Below are positions 1-9,005 of a stretch of 35,247 nucleotides of DNA, piece by piece. The notes below the pieces were generated by a model that did no database searches, had not been told where the DNA came from, and worked only from the letters and a program-made list of their open reading frames with translations. The stretch covers positions 1-35,247 of the forward strand of contig PFFW01000074.1 in the NCBI GenBank assembly GCA_002781745.1. The letters run 5' to 3'. The position numbers were made by a program, and so were the translations under genes. This DNA is from Rhodospirillales bacterium CG15_BIG_FIL_POST_REV_8_21_14_020_66_15. GTDB lineage: Bacteria; Pseudomonadota; Alphaproteobacteria; Rhodospirillales; Casp-alpha2. Numbering within the stretch: the first letter of the stretch is position 1; each line of letters begins with the position of its first letter.

Positions 1-324
1 CATGTTGACGGAGATCACCGCGGCCGCCCGTTCGATGGGCCAGGGCCGTCGCGTGACGTCCAGGTCGAGGGCCGGCGCAAGGTCGAGCCCCGCGTGCCGC
101 GCCCAGGCGTCGATGGAGGCGCGGTGGCGGGGGGCCGGGTCCGAGGCCTGCCACGCCAGGTGCGGCAGGCCCGCCGCGAAGGCGGCGACGTGCTGGCCCG
201 AGCCGGAGCCGACCTCCAGCACCAGTCCCTCGGGCGGCAGGACACGGGCCAGGACCTCCAGGATCGGGTCCTGATTCCGCCGTGTCGCCGGGAAATCCAG
301 GCGGAGGTCGTCGGGTGACGTCAT
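1..324 (-). CDS. DUF938 family SAM-dependent methyltransferase, 3' end cut by window edge
   Basis: The minus-strand frame read from ATG 324 to the window edge gives 108 residues and remains open. It begins with an RNQDPILEVL segment, followed by the glycine-rich SAM-binding loop LEVGSGSGQHVAAFA, then WQASDP and LDVTRRPWP. That order is typical of DUF938 proteins, predicted class I methyltransferases of unknown substrate. The C-terminal half lies outside the window. Two in-frame ATGs lie upstream at 375 and 378 and would add 17-18 residues. I prefer 324 because the protein then begins close to the conserved segment, but none of the three starts has a strong ribosome binding site. The gene diverges from the TerB-like gene. 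Fold confidence is high; the substrate is unknown. Confidence 0.82.
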   Translation of the reverse strand, partial: MTSPDDLRLDFPATRRNQDPILEVLARVLPPEGLVLEVGSGSGQHVAAFAAGLPHLAWQASDPAPRHRASIDAWARHAGLDLAPALDLDVTRRPWPIERAAAVISVNM

Positions 325-421
325 GATTTCCGAGGTGTAGGAGGGGCGCGCGGCGCGGGCAAGGAAAACCCGCATCATAGCTGTGGTTGAGGGGGGCGCT
401 GGCGCGTGCTAGTTGAAAGCC

Positions 422-901
422 ATGCTTGCCAAGCTCAAATCCTGGGCCGACCGCCTTGCCGCCGCCGATGCGGGCCCGGCACCCGCCGCCGAAGCGCGGG
501 AACTGAAGGAGGCCACGGCCCTTCTGCTGGTCGAGGCCGCGTCCCTCGACGACGATTTCGATGTCGGCGAGGAAGCGGTCATCCGCCAACTGCTGACCGA
601 CGAGTTCGGCCTGCGGGACGTCGAAGCGGATGCCCTGGTCGCCGACGCGCGGGCGCGCGTCGATGCCTCGGTCGAGCTTTACGGCGTCACCCGGGCCATC
701 AAGGACCGCATGGCGCCGGAGGACCGGGTGCGGGTTCTGGAAATGATCTGGTCCGTCGCCTGCTCGGACGGAGAACTGCATGATTTCGAGGCCAGTCTGG
801 CGCGCCGCGTGGCGGGGCTCCTGCATGTCCCCGACCGCGACAGCGGCGCCGCCCGCAAGCGGGCGCTGGCGCGGCTTGAGCGCGACGCCGATAGGGCGTA
901 A
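422..901 (+). CDS. TerB/DjlA-like helical domain protein
   Basis: A 159-residue acidic helical protein. It matches the short TerB-like family (COG4103 type): an N-terminal linker of about 30 residues rich in Ala, then LLLVEAASLDDDFDVGEE, and later IWSVACSDGELHDFEASL near residues 110-130. The two paired acidic helices (LDDDFD and SDGELHDFE) are the family hallmark and may bind metal. The domain is named after tellurite resistance, but stand-alone copies like this have no established role. ATG 422 is preferred; an in-frame TTG at 413 would add three residues. No clear Shine-Dalgarno sequence is visible. The next gene is fdxA, 93 bases downstream. Confidence 0.75.
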   Translation: MLAKLKSWADRLAAADAGPAPAAEARELKEATALLLVEAASLDDDFDVGEEAVIRQLLTDEFGLRDVEADALVADARARVDASVELYGVTRAIKDRMAPEDRVRVLEMIWSVACSDGELHDFEASLARRVAGLLHVPDRDSGAARKRALARLERDADRA

Positions 902-994
902 GTAGATGCCCGCGCCGATGCTTCGCGACCATCCGATCGTTTGGCTTAGTGATTTTCTGGATTTATCGAACTCATCGACTTTACGGAGCCCGCA

Positions 995-1330
995 ATGACC
1001 TACATCGTCACCGAGAACTGCATCAAATGTAAATTCCAGGACTGCGTGGAAGTCTGCCCGGTGGACTGCTTCTACGAGGGCGAGAACTTCCTGGTCATCC
1101 ATCCCGACGAGTGCATCGACTGCGGCGTGTGCGAACCCGAATGCCCGGCCGAGGCCATCGTTCCCGATACGGAGCCGGGCATCGAGGAATGGCTGGAAAT
1201 CAACACCAAATACGCCGCCGAATGGCCGAACATCACGTCCAAGGGCGAGAGCCCGGCCGATGCCGAGGAGTGGAACGGCAAGGAAGGCAAGAAGGAACTC
1301 CTGAGCCCCAATCCGGGCAAGGGCACCTGA
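995..1330 (+). CDS. fdxA: 7Fe ferredoxin FdxA
   Basis: A 111-residue ferredoxin of the [3Fe-4S][4Fe-4S] class like Azotobacter ferredoxin I, a small cytoplasmic electron carrier. Cysteines 9, 17 and 50 fit the 3Fe cluster, and 21, 40, 43 and 46 the 4Fe cluster; C12 and C25 match the additional cysteines of the family. The acidic C-terminal extension of about 55 residues, with [19 protein letters not shown], is characteristic of alphaproteobacterial FdxA. The ATG is preceded by CGGAG with a 7-base gap. Possible promoter boxes TTGGCT (941-946) and TATCGA (964-969) are 17 bases apart but poor matches. The redox partner cannot be told from context. carD follows after a 421-base gap, an order I associate with Rhodospirillales. 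Confidence 0.95.
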   Translation: MTYIVTENCIKCKFQDCVEVCPVDCFYEGENFLVIHPDECIDCGVCEPECPAEAIVPDTEPGIEEWLEINTKYAAEWPNITSKGESPADAEEWNGKEGKKELLSPNPGKGT

Positions 1331-1751
1331 GACCGGCCACTCGCGCGCGTTCGTGCGGTACGCGCGGCAGCACTTCCAAAAAACGGCGGGATTACCGCCG
1401 TATCCCCTCGCGTTGTGCACCTGCGAACCAAGGGGTGGTTTTCGTCCGATTTTTGTGGTAATGTGATCAACTGTTGGTTCAAAGGTCTATGTCCCCTCGG
1501 AATCGCCCAGTTGTCCGTCCGGGGGGATTTTTACGGCCAACATTCGGCTGTGGGATGAGCGCTTAAGCGCTTGCCGGGGAAGGCAGCCGCCCGCTTCAGG
1601 AGAGGATCGGTCAGCGGCAACGTTTGTGCCGCCGGAAGGTTTTTTTACAACTTGGAGCGTGCCGTCGAACCGCAATCGTCAGGGAGAGCGGAGCGCGGCG
1701 GGCTTGGGCAGCCCAATGAAAAGAAGGGTAATATCGGAGTTGACCTCACCT
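1331..1751. other. fdxA-carD intergenic region
   Basis: This 421-base stretch has no convincing protein-coding gene. It holds a perfect hairpin at 1383-1401 that looks like a minus-strand terminator (listed separately). An AT-richer patch at about 1440-1490 should include the carD promoter, although I cannot pick convincing -35 and -10 boxes. A frame in phase with carD stays open back to 1626, but it lacks conserved sequence and is better read as leader. Confidence 0.5.
1378..1401 (-). terminator. intrinsic terminator on the minus strand between fdxA and carD
   Basis: Read on the minus strand, arm ACGGCGG (1401-1395), loop TAATC and arm CCGCCGT (1389-1383) form a perfect 7-bp hairpin that runs directly into a T run (1383-1378). 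On the plus strand the hairpin is followed by ATCCCC, a poor terminator for fdxA. No minus-strand protein gene lies immediately upstream of it: the nearest ends at 2996, with three plus-strand genes between. It may stop antisense transcription or end a small RNA. Confidence 0.5.
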
Positions 1752-2255
1752 ATGTCCAGACAAGAAGAACTGCAGATCGATACCGGCGACTACGTCGTCT
1801 ATCCGACGCATGGCGTCGGCAAGGTCATCGGTGTCGAGACCGAAGAAATCGCGGGCCACAAGCTCGATCTTTTCGTCATTTCCTTTGACAAGGACCGGAT
1901 GACCTTGCGGGTTCCCGTGTCCAAGGCTCCGACCTCGGGGCTGCGCAAGCTTTCGACGCGCAAGATCATGGAAGAGGCGATGTCCACCCTCAAAGGCCGG
2001 GCGCGCGTCAAGCGGACCATGTGGAGCCGCCGGGCCCAGGAATACGAAGCCAAGATCAATTCGGGAAATCCCGTATCCATCGCCGAGGTCGTGCGCGACC
2101 TGCACCGCAACGTGGGGCAGCCCGACCAGTCGTTCTCGGAACGCCAGATCTACGAAGCCGCCCGCGACCGCCTGGCCGCCGAACTGGCCGCCGTCGACAA
2201 GACGGACGTGGAAAGGGCGACGGAAAAGCTGGAGAAGGTTCTGCGCGCCGCCTAG
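1752..2255 (+). CDS. carD: CarD/CdnL family transcriptional regulator
   Basis: A 167-residue protein of the CarD/CdnL family. It binds the RNA polymerase beta subunit and stabilises open complexes, notably at rRNA promoters. The N-terminal Tudor-like RNAP-interaction domain shows GDYVVYPTHGVGKVIGVE (residues 12-29) and later FDKDRMTLRVPVSKA. The C-terminal helical DNA-binding domain includes MWSRRAQEYEAKINSG and SERQIYEAARDRLAAELA. Start choice: ATG 1752 gives the usual family N-terminus, with GGAG at 1737-1740. An in-frame ATG at 1716 would add 12 residues and cannot be excluded. A terminator follows at 2300-2347, so the gene is probably monocistronic. Confidence 0.93.
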   Translation: MSRQEELQIDTGDYVVYPTHGVGKVIGVETEEIAGHKLDLFVISFDKDRMTLRVPVSKAPTSGLRKLSTRKIMEEAMSTLKGRARVKRTMWSRRAQEYEAKINSGNPVSIAEVVRDLHRNVGQPDQSFSERQIYEAARDRLAAELAAVDKTDVERATEKLEKVLRAA

Positions 2256-2299
2256 ATCATCGCAGAACGCCCGCCCGCGCGGGCAACCGTTTCGGCAAG

Positions 2300-2347
2300 C
2301 GGCCGGATATTCACGTCCCCTTCGGGACATTGAAGTCCGGCCGTTTT
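2300..2347 (+). terminator. carD terminator
   Basis: CGGCCGGA (2300-2307) pairs with TCCGGCCG (2336-2343), enclosing a nested GTCCC-CTTC-GGGAC hairpin, and is followed by TTTT (2344-2347). It lies 45 bases after the carD stop codon. Confidence 0.75.
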
Positions 2348-2444
2348 CCGTTGCGAAAAATCGCGGAGCGGAATCAATAAAATACTCCACCTTTCCGCAT
2401 AAAAAGATATGCTCTCCCTGGGGAATGGGGAGAACACGAAAGTG

Positions 2445-2984
2445 ATGACGACTCTACGTGCCGCGCCGGGACTTGCCGGCGTGTGCGACCGCGTCGCGGA
2501 ATTGACCGACCAGCCGGACATCCGGGAATTCTGCAATTTCATCATTGTGGGCCTCGACGGCCGCGCCTTGCCCGATTACGAAACCATCGACCTGATGAAG
2601 GTTCCGCGTCTGGCGCCTCATGTCTTCGTGCACGACTATCGCGCCGGCACGGAGAAGGGGATGTTCGTCAAGTTCTCGGGCACCGCCATCGACGAACATT
2701 ACGGCAAGGTCCTGCAGGGCCAATACATCGAGGAGTTCTATACCGGCAGCGATGGCGCCGACCGCTACTTCCCGCTTCATCGCCGCGCCATCGCCGAACG
2801 GCGGCCGTTCTTCGCCAAGCGGGCTGTCCTGTTCGATCGCGGCGGACCGAGGGAACGCATCAAGCAGTCGACGGCGCTCTACTTCCCCTGTTCATCCGAC
2901 GGCCTGGCCGTGAACTACGGCATCGGCGTGGCGGTCTTCGAATCCGTGCGCGAGGAAACGGAGCCTCTCTACCTGATCCTGTAA
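2445..2984 (+). CDS. PAS domain protein (PAS_5 type)
   Basis: About 179 residues forming a single PAS-like domain. Recognisable blocks are LPDYETIDLMKVPRLAPHVF, KFSGTAIDEHYGK, QYIEEFY, and FPLHRRAIAERRPFFAKRA, ending with SVREETEPLYLIL. This is the PAS_5 layout, common as stand-alone small proteins in Rhodospirillales, with no attached kinase, cyclase or DNA-binding module. Ligand and partner are unknown. ATG 2445 is preferred: GGGGAG (2427-2432) lies upstream, and a GTG immediately before it (2442) is equally possible. An earlier in-frame ATG at 2409 has no ribosome binding site. The gene converges on the M48 protease gene with 11 bases between stop codons. Confidence 0.78.
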   Translation: MTTLRAAPGLAGVCDRVAELTDQPDIREFCNFIIVGLDGRALPDYETIDLMKVPRLAPHVFVHDYRAGTEKGMFVKFSGTAIDEHYGKVLQGQYIEEFYTGSDGADRYFPLHRRAIAERRPFFAKRAVLFDRGGPRERIKQSTALYFPCSSDGLAVNYGIGVAVFESVREETEPLYLIL

Positions 2985-2995
2985 CGGGGCGGGGG

Positions 2996-4468
<1,473 letters not shown>

Positions 4469-4494
4469 GGCGGGCACTATACGGACGAACGCAT

Positions 4495-5289
4495 CTATTT
4501 TTCCAGAACCTCGATCTGTTCCGGATGGCTCGCCTCGATCATGGGGCCGTTCCACTCCTTCAACCAGCCGCGCACGCGCAGGACGCGGCCCTGAAAGGCC
4601 TCGGACCCCAGGCCTTCGCGGCGGAACAGGCGGGCCACCTTGCGGTCCAGGCGCACCGTGAAGTCCCGGCGCCAATTGGCGCCGAAGTTCAGATAGACCA
4701 CGCCGCGCACCTCGGCGACGTCCTTGAGCCGGCCCTCGACGACCTGGAAGGTGTCGATGTCGCCCGCCAACGCCTTGGGATCGGCCTTGCGCACGGCGTA
4801 GAAGGGATGGGACCAGATGCCGCGCCGGGCGGCGCGAGCCCGGGCTTCCTTCCCGTACATGTCGGCCGCCCGTTTCCGGTTGTCGGGGAAGGTATAGACC
4901 CGCGCCAGGCCCCGCCCCAGCATCTCGCCCTGGATCCAGGTACCGTCCGGCCCCTCCAGATGGGCGAGCAGCCGCCCGTGGCGGTCCATGCGCGCCCCGC
5001 CGAAGTAGAGGCGAACCGGCTTGTTCAGGACCAGGGCCTCGAGTTCCGCCTTGGCCTCCCTGGCGAGCGGCCATTCCTTGAACCCGGGCCGTCCGAGCGG
5101 CAGCTTGGGCGCCTGGATGCCGGTCAGTCGGACCTGCGTCGCGCCCGCGACGGCGCGATCCAGGATCACCGTGTCGCCGTCGACGACTTCCGTGACCACG
5201 GCTTCCTCGCCCGGCGTCAATCCTTCGAGTGCGCGGGCGGGTGCGGCCTGCACGAGCAGAACGACAACCAACGCGGTGAGCAGCCTCAT
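4495..5289 (-). CDS. secreted SNase-like (thermonuclease family) protein
   Basis: A 264-residue protein with a signal peptide (residues 1 to about 20, ending ARA). It carries a staphylococcal-nuclease-like OB fold: VVDGDTVILD near residue 35, VRLTGIQAPKLP around 53-64, and EMLGRGLARVYTFPD near 125-140. In active nucleases the region after VDGDT carries a conserved Asp and Arg pair; GIQAPK replaces the usual GIDAPE, so nuclease activity is uncertain. The C-terminal 100 residues (FQVVEGRLKDVAEVRG ... RVLRVRGWLKEWNGPMIEASHPEQIE) look like a second, nucleic-acid-binding OB domain. GGAGG lies 7 bases before the ATG. Its ATG overlaps the gluQRS stop codon (ATGA), indicating translational coupling. 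Confidence 0.85.
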   Translation of the reverse strand: MRLLTALVVVLLVQAAPARALEGLTPGEEAVVTEVVDGDTVILDRAVAGATQVRLTGIQAPKLPLGRPGFKEWPLAREAKAELEALVLNKPVRLYFGGARMDRHGRLLAHLEGPDGTWIQGEMLGRGLARVYTFPDNRKRAADMYGKEARARAARRGIWSHPFYAVRKADPKALAGDIDTFQVVEGRLKDVAEVRGVVYLNFGANWRRDFTVRLDRKVARLFRREGLGSEAFQGRVLRVRGWLKEWNGPMIEASHPEQIEVLEK

Positions 5290-6167
5290 GGCCGGGCCTC
5301 CGCCGGTACGCCGGCCATCGTCCAGACTTCGCCCGGCGTGCGTCCGCTCGCGCGCAGGCTCTCAATGGTTTCCGCCTTGTCGCGCTTGGCGAAGCGCTTG
5401 CCGTCAGGGCCGGTCAACAGCCCGTGATGGCGGTAGACGGGCGTCGCCAGGCCCAGCAGCGCCTGCAGCAGGCGGTGGACGTGGGTTGCCGCGAACAGAT
5501 CCTCGCCCCGGGTCACGCAGGTCACGCCCTGGACATGGTCGTCAAGGGTGACCGACAGGTGATAGCTGGTCGGCGCGTCCTTGCGGGCCAGCACCACGTC
5601 GCCGAACATCTCCGGCCGGGCGGTCTGCTCTCCCCGCTCCAGGTCCCGCCAGGTGAGGGGGCCGGCCCGCGCCGCCGCCGGGTCCGTCTTCAGGCGCAAT
5701 GCGAAGGCCTCGCCCCCGGCCATGCGGACCTCGGCGTCGGCCGGGTCCAGGTTGCGGCAGATGCCCGGATAGGTCGGCCCGTCGGGCCCACGGGGAATGT
5801 CGTGCGGGGCGTGGCCGGCGGCGGCGATTTCGCGCTGGATGTCCTTGCGGGTGCAAAAGCAGGGATAGATCAAGCTTTGAGCCTTCAGGTCGTCCAGGGC
5901 GCGGGCGTAGTCGTCCATGTGGTCCGACTGTCGGCGCACCGGGGTCTCCCAGACAAGGCCCAGCCAGGCGAGGTCCTCGAAGATGCCCGCCTCGAACTCG
6001 GGCCGGCAGCGGCTGCGGTCGATGTCCTCGATGCGCAGCAGGAACCGGCCGCCGTCCCGCGCCGCTTGGGCCCAGGCGAACCAGGCCGAATAGGCGTGGC
6101 CCAGGTGCAGGCGTCCCGTGGGGCTGGGCGCGAAGCGGGTGACGGTTGCGGCGGACGTGGCGGGCAT
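5286..6167 (-). CDS. gluQRS: glutamyl-Q tRNA(Asp) synthetase
   Basis: A 293-residue truncated glutamyl-tRNA-synthetase paralogue. It activates glutamate and attaches it to queuosine at position 34 of tRNA(Asp). The HIGH-like motif lies in RFAPSPTGRLHLGHAYSAW (residues 11-29). The zinc site is C103, C105, Y133 and C137, the pattern seen in the E. coli enzyme. The KMSKS-equivalent is KRDKAE (261-266). The anticodon-binding domain is absent, as expected. The frame is open further upstream, but the homology starts at MPATSAATVTRF, so ATG 6167 is chosen. It overlaps the downstream nuclease gene by 4 bases and diverges from the esterase gene across 130 bases. Confidence 0.94.
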   Translation of the reverse strand: MPATSAATVTRFAPSPTGRLHLGHAYSAWFAWAQAARDGGRFLLRIEDIDRSRCRPEFEAGIFEDLAWLGLVWETPVRRQSDHMDDYARALDDLKAQSLIYPCFCTRKDIQREIAAAGHAPHDIPRGPDGPTYPGICRNLDPADAEVRMAGGEAFALRLKTDPAAARAGPLTWRDLERGEQTARPEMFGDVVLARKDAPTSYHLSVTLDDHVQGVTCVTRGEDLFAATHVHRLLQALLGLATPVYRHHGLLTGPDGKRFAKRDKAETIESLRASGRTPGEVWTMAGVPAEARP

Positions 6168-6297
6168 GGACGGTCGGCGGGCCTTTCGGTGGCGTTTCGG
6201 GACCTGTCGGCACCATTCGTTAACCATTCTGCGGTACCAAGGAGGATCGGTTCTCACCATATTATCGGCAGTGCACAGGATTAGACGAGTCCGTCCC

Positions 6298-7038
6298 ATG
6301 AGCAAGATCAAGAAGCCCCTGAAGCCCGCGCGCGACCTTCCGAAGGAAGACGAAATCCCGCACCTGACGGGACCCATGGTGCTGCCGCGCGACGGGTCCA
6401 AGCCGGAGCAGATCGTGTTGCTGCTGCACGGCGTGGGCGCCGACGGCGACGACCTGATCAACCTGGCGACCTATTTCGGCCGAATCCTGCCCAAGGCCGT
6501 GTTCATTGCGCCCAACGCGCCGTTCCGCTTCGACGGCGGACCCATGGGCTATCAGTGGTTCTCCATTACAGATCCGTCCACGGAGCAGAAGCTGGAAGGC
6601 GTCAGGATGGCGGCGCCCATCCTCAACGCACTGATCGACCACCTTTTGGCGGAATACGGCCTGGACGAAAGCAAGATGGTGCTGGTCGGGTTCTCCCAGG
6701 GCACCATGATGGCGCTCCACGTCGGGCCGCGGCGGGTCAAGCCGCTGGCCGGGATCATCGGCTATTCGGGTTCGCTGGCGGGCAGCGAGCTTCTGGCCGA
6801 CGAGATCAGGTCCAGGCCGCCGGTCCTGCTCATGCACGGCAACATGGACCCCATCGTCCCGCCCGACCTCATGCACCACGCCGAAGACGCCCTCACGGCG
6901 GCCGGTGTGCCCGTGGCCGCCTACCTGTGCCCCAACCTGGGCCATGGGCTCGACGACATGTCCATCCAGCTGGGCATGGAGTTCCTGGCCGAGATGTTCG
7001 ACATCGACGTGTTGGACGTCGCCGGCGCCAGGCGGTAA
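6298..7038 (+). CDS. phospholipase/carboxylesterase family alpha/beta hydrolase
   Basis: A 246-residue cytoplasmic serine hydrolase of the phospholipase/carboxylesterase (Abhydrolase_2) family. It shows the oxyanion-hole region LLLHGVGADGDD (41-52), the nucleophile elbow GFSQG with S133, acid D184 in HGNMDPIVP, and H216 in LGHGLD. The family hydrolyses short acyl esters or lysophospholipids or de-acylates proteins; the substrate here cannot be told. ATG 6298 is chosen because the hydrolase homology begins soon after it. The longer open frame upstream overlaps the gluQRS promoter region. The FecR-cyclophilin gene follows 73 bases downstream. Confidence 0.9.
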   Translation: MSKIKKPLKPARDLPKEDEIPHLTGPMVLPRDGSKPEQIVLLLHGVGADGDDLINLATYFGRILPKAVFIAPNAPFRFDGGPMGYQWFSITDPSTEQKLEGVRMAAPILNALIDHLLAEYGLDESKMVLVGFSQGTMMALHVGPRRVKPLAGIIGYSGSLAGSELLADEIRSRPPVLLMHGNMDPIVPPDLMHHAEDALTAAGVPVAAYLCPNLGHGLDDMSIQLGMEFLAEMFDIDVLDVAGARR

Positions 7039-7111
7039 CCGGCAATCCGTGACCATGGACCGGCTGCCGCGATCCTCCGGCCGGCGATCGAGAAGGTTCC
7101 AAGATCGCATC

Positions 7112-8287
7112 ATGAAACCGATCCGTCTCTTCGTCGCTGTCGTCCTGTCCATCTTTTTCGCCCTGTCGGCCGCGCCGGGCTCCACGTTCGCGGCAGAGAC
7201 CGTGGGCACCGCCAAACGGGTGATGAACGAGGTCGTCACCCGCTCGTTCGGCCAGTCCGTGCAGACCGGCGACGGCCTGGTGGCCAACGAAACCGTCGTC
7301 ACCAAGGCCCGCAGCGGCATCGACATCCGCCTGGCCGACCAGTCGTCGCTGACGATCGGCGAGAAGTCGGAACTGATCCTGGACGAACTGGTCTACGGCC
7401 GTGACGCAAACCGGGTGACCGGCGCTTTCCGCATGCTGTCGGGGGCGATCCGCTTCGCCTCGGCGGGCGTGCCCATGGATTTCCTGATCAAGACGCCGAC
7501 CGCGACCATCGGCATCCGCGGCACCAGGTTCGACGTCGTGGTCCAGGACGGAAGCACCGAAGTCGCGGTAATCGAGGGCATGGTCGTCGTGCAGTCCCGG
7601 TTCGGCGTGGTCGACGTGCGCACCGGTCAGGTCTACCAGGTCACCACCCGCCAGGCGGCCTTCGCCCAGGCGCGTTCGGCCGGCATGAACCAGGCCATGG
7701 AGTTCATCCTGGCCATGGTCGCGGGCGGCGAAACCTCACCCGTATTCCAGCCGCAGGGCGGCGGCACCCAGCCTCCGGCGCTGCCGCCGTTCCTGGCGTC
7801 CAAGGACAAGGAGAACCTGCTGGTCATGGACCTGCCGGCGGGCCAGGTCTATGTGGAGCTGATGCCCGACGTGGCGCCTGTGCACGTGCGCCGCGTCAAG
7901 CAGCTGGCGCGGCAGCGTTTCTACGACGGTCTCGCCTTCCACTACGTGCGCCAGGACTACGTCGCCGAGACGGGCGACCCGTCCTTCACCCCGGGCGGCG
8001 GGGGAACCGCGGGCGGCACGGGCACGACGCTCCCGGCCGAATTCTCGTCGGTGCCGTTCACCGAGGGCACGCTGGGCATGTCGCGGCGGCAGGACGACCC
8101 CAACAGCGCCGACAGTCGATTTTTCATCGCCCTCGGCCCCACGGCGCGCACGCTGGACGGCAGGTACACGGCCTGGGGCCGGGTCGTCCTGGGCATGCAG
8201 TACCTGAAGGCGCTGAAGCCCGCCAACCGGCCCAAGGCGCCGGAACGCCTCCGCACGCTGCGCGTGGTCGCCGACCTTTACAAATAA
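7112..8287 (+). CDS. secreted FecR-domain / cyclophilin-type peptidyl-prolyl isomerase fusion
   Basis: A 391-residue exported protein with two unrelated modules. Residues 1-27 are a signal peptide ending STFA. Residues about 31-185 form a FecR domain: SGIDIRLADQSSLTIGEKSELILDELVY, KTPTATIGIRGTRFDV and EVAVIEGMVVV. A Pro/Gly-rich linker (205-232) leads to a cyclophilin-like domain (235-388) with VELMPDVAPVHVRRVKQL, FYDGLAFHYV, GTLGMSRRQDDPNSADSRFFI and LDGRYTAWGRVV. The catalytic Arg of the usual F-H-R-V motif is Tyr278, and the GGDP loop is altered (ETGDPS followed by Gly-rich sequence), so isomerase activity is doubtful. The frame is continuous with no sign of an assembly join. FecR modules in such proteins bind ligands or scaffold periplasmic complexes. 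I do not know this fusion as a described family. Confidence 0.88.
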   Translation: MKPIRLFVAVVLSIFFALSAAPGSTFAAETVGTAKRVMNEVVTRSFGQSVQTGDGLVANETVVTKARSGIDIRLADQSSLTIGEKSELILDELVYGRDANRVTGAFRMLSGAIRFASAGVPMDFLIKTPTATIGIRGTRFDVVVQDGSTEVAVIEGMVVVQSRFGVVDVRTGQVYQVTTRQAAFAQARSAGMNQAMEFILAMVAGGETSPVFQPQGGGTQPPALPPFLASKDKENLLVMDLPAGQVYVELMPDVAPVHVRRVKQLARQRFYDGLAFHYVRQDYVAETGDPSFTPGGGGTAGGTGTTLPAEFSSVPFTEGTLGMSRRQDDPNSADSRFFIALGPTARTLDGRYTAWGRVVLGMQYLKALKPANRPKAPERLRTLRVVADLYK

Positions 8288-8428
8288 CTCCCGGTACGAA
8301 TGGAGCCTGTCAGGACGACGGGCTCCGGTCCTAGGGCCGCGCTGCAGACCGTCAAAAAAACTTCACGGCTGTAACATTTGGCGCTGAATCGCTATATGTA
8401 GTAATCTCCCGGCCACCAGGAAGGAGAT

Positions 8429-8440
8429 ATGAGGGTTTGA
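8429..8440 (+). promoter_or_regulatory. possible three-codon leader minigene before the HNH gene
   Basis: A strong Shine-Dalgarno sequence (AAGGAGAT) is followed immediately by ATG AGG GTT TGA, ending 4 bases before the GTG start of the HNH gene. It may be a translated minigene controlling re-initiation, or just the ribosome binding site of the gene with a chance ATG. Confidence 0.3.
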
Positions 8441-8444
8441 CCCC

Positions 8445-9005
8445 GTGAGTGCCTTCGCCGAAAGCTGTCCTGCTCTCGTCCTCAACGCCGATTTCCGGCC
8501 GTTGAGCTATTTCCCTCTTTCGCTGTGGTCCTGGCAGGACACCCTCAAGGCGGTTTTCCTGGAGCGGGTCACGGTGATCTCGGAATACGACCGGGTGGTG
8601 CATTCCCCCAGCCTGGAATTCCGCCTGCCGAGCGTCATCGCGCTGAAGGAATACGTGTCCATGGGCCGGCGCCCGGCCTTCACCCGGTTCAACGTGTTCC
8701 TGCGCGACGCCTTCCATTGCCAGTATTGCGGCGGGCACTTCTCGGCGGAACAGCTGACCTTCGACCACGTCGTCCCGCGCTCGCGCGGCGGGCGTACGTC
8801 GTGGAGCAACGTGGTCACCGCTTGTGCTCCCTGCAACCTGCAGAAAGGCCACCGGCTGCCCCGGCAGTGCGGCATGACGCCGCTGCGCGAACCGGAACAG
8901 CCGACCAACTACCTGCTTCAGGAGAACGGCCGCGCCTTTCCGCCCAACTACCTGCACGAAAGCTGGCGCGACTTCCTGTACTGGGATACGGAACTCGAAC
9001 CTTAA
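8445..9005 (+). CDS. HNH endonuclease
   Basis: A 186-residue protein of the widespread small bacterial HNH nuclease family. The zinc/HNH core is FHCQYCGGHFSAEQ, then LTFDHVVPRSRGG, then SWSNVVTACAPCNLQKG (about residues 85-130): two CxxC pairs, the DH pair and the N-x-A-x-x-x-C-N element. The N-terminal half (LVLNADFRPLSYFPLSLWSWQD) is the conserved family arm. The biological role of this family is not established. The start is GTG 8445 with GAGGG 9 bases upstream; no in-frame ATG fits. Its last four bases overlap the convergent DUF411 gene. Confidence 0.9.
   Translation: MSAFAESCPALVLNADFRPLSYFPLSLWSWQDTLKAVFLERVTVISEYDRVVHSPSLEFRLPSVIALKEYVSMGRRPAFTRFNVFLRDAFHCQYCGGHFSAEQLTFDHVVPRSRGGRTSWSNVVTACAPCNLQKGHRLPRQCGMTPLREPEQPTNYLLQENGRAFPPNYLHESWRDFLYWDTELEP

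Noticed and set aside
1626-1751. N-terminal extension of CarD
   Set aside because: The frame is open, but the extra residues have no family counterpart and the usual CarD N-terminus begins at 1752.
8302-8326. GGAGCC/GGCTCC hairpin after the FecR-cyclophilin gene
   Set aside because: The stem is six base pairs with a 13-base loop and no T run, too weak to call a terminator.
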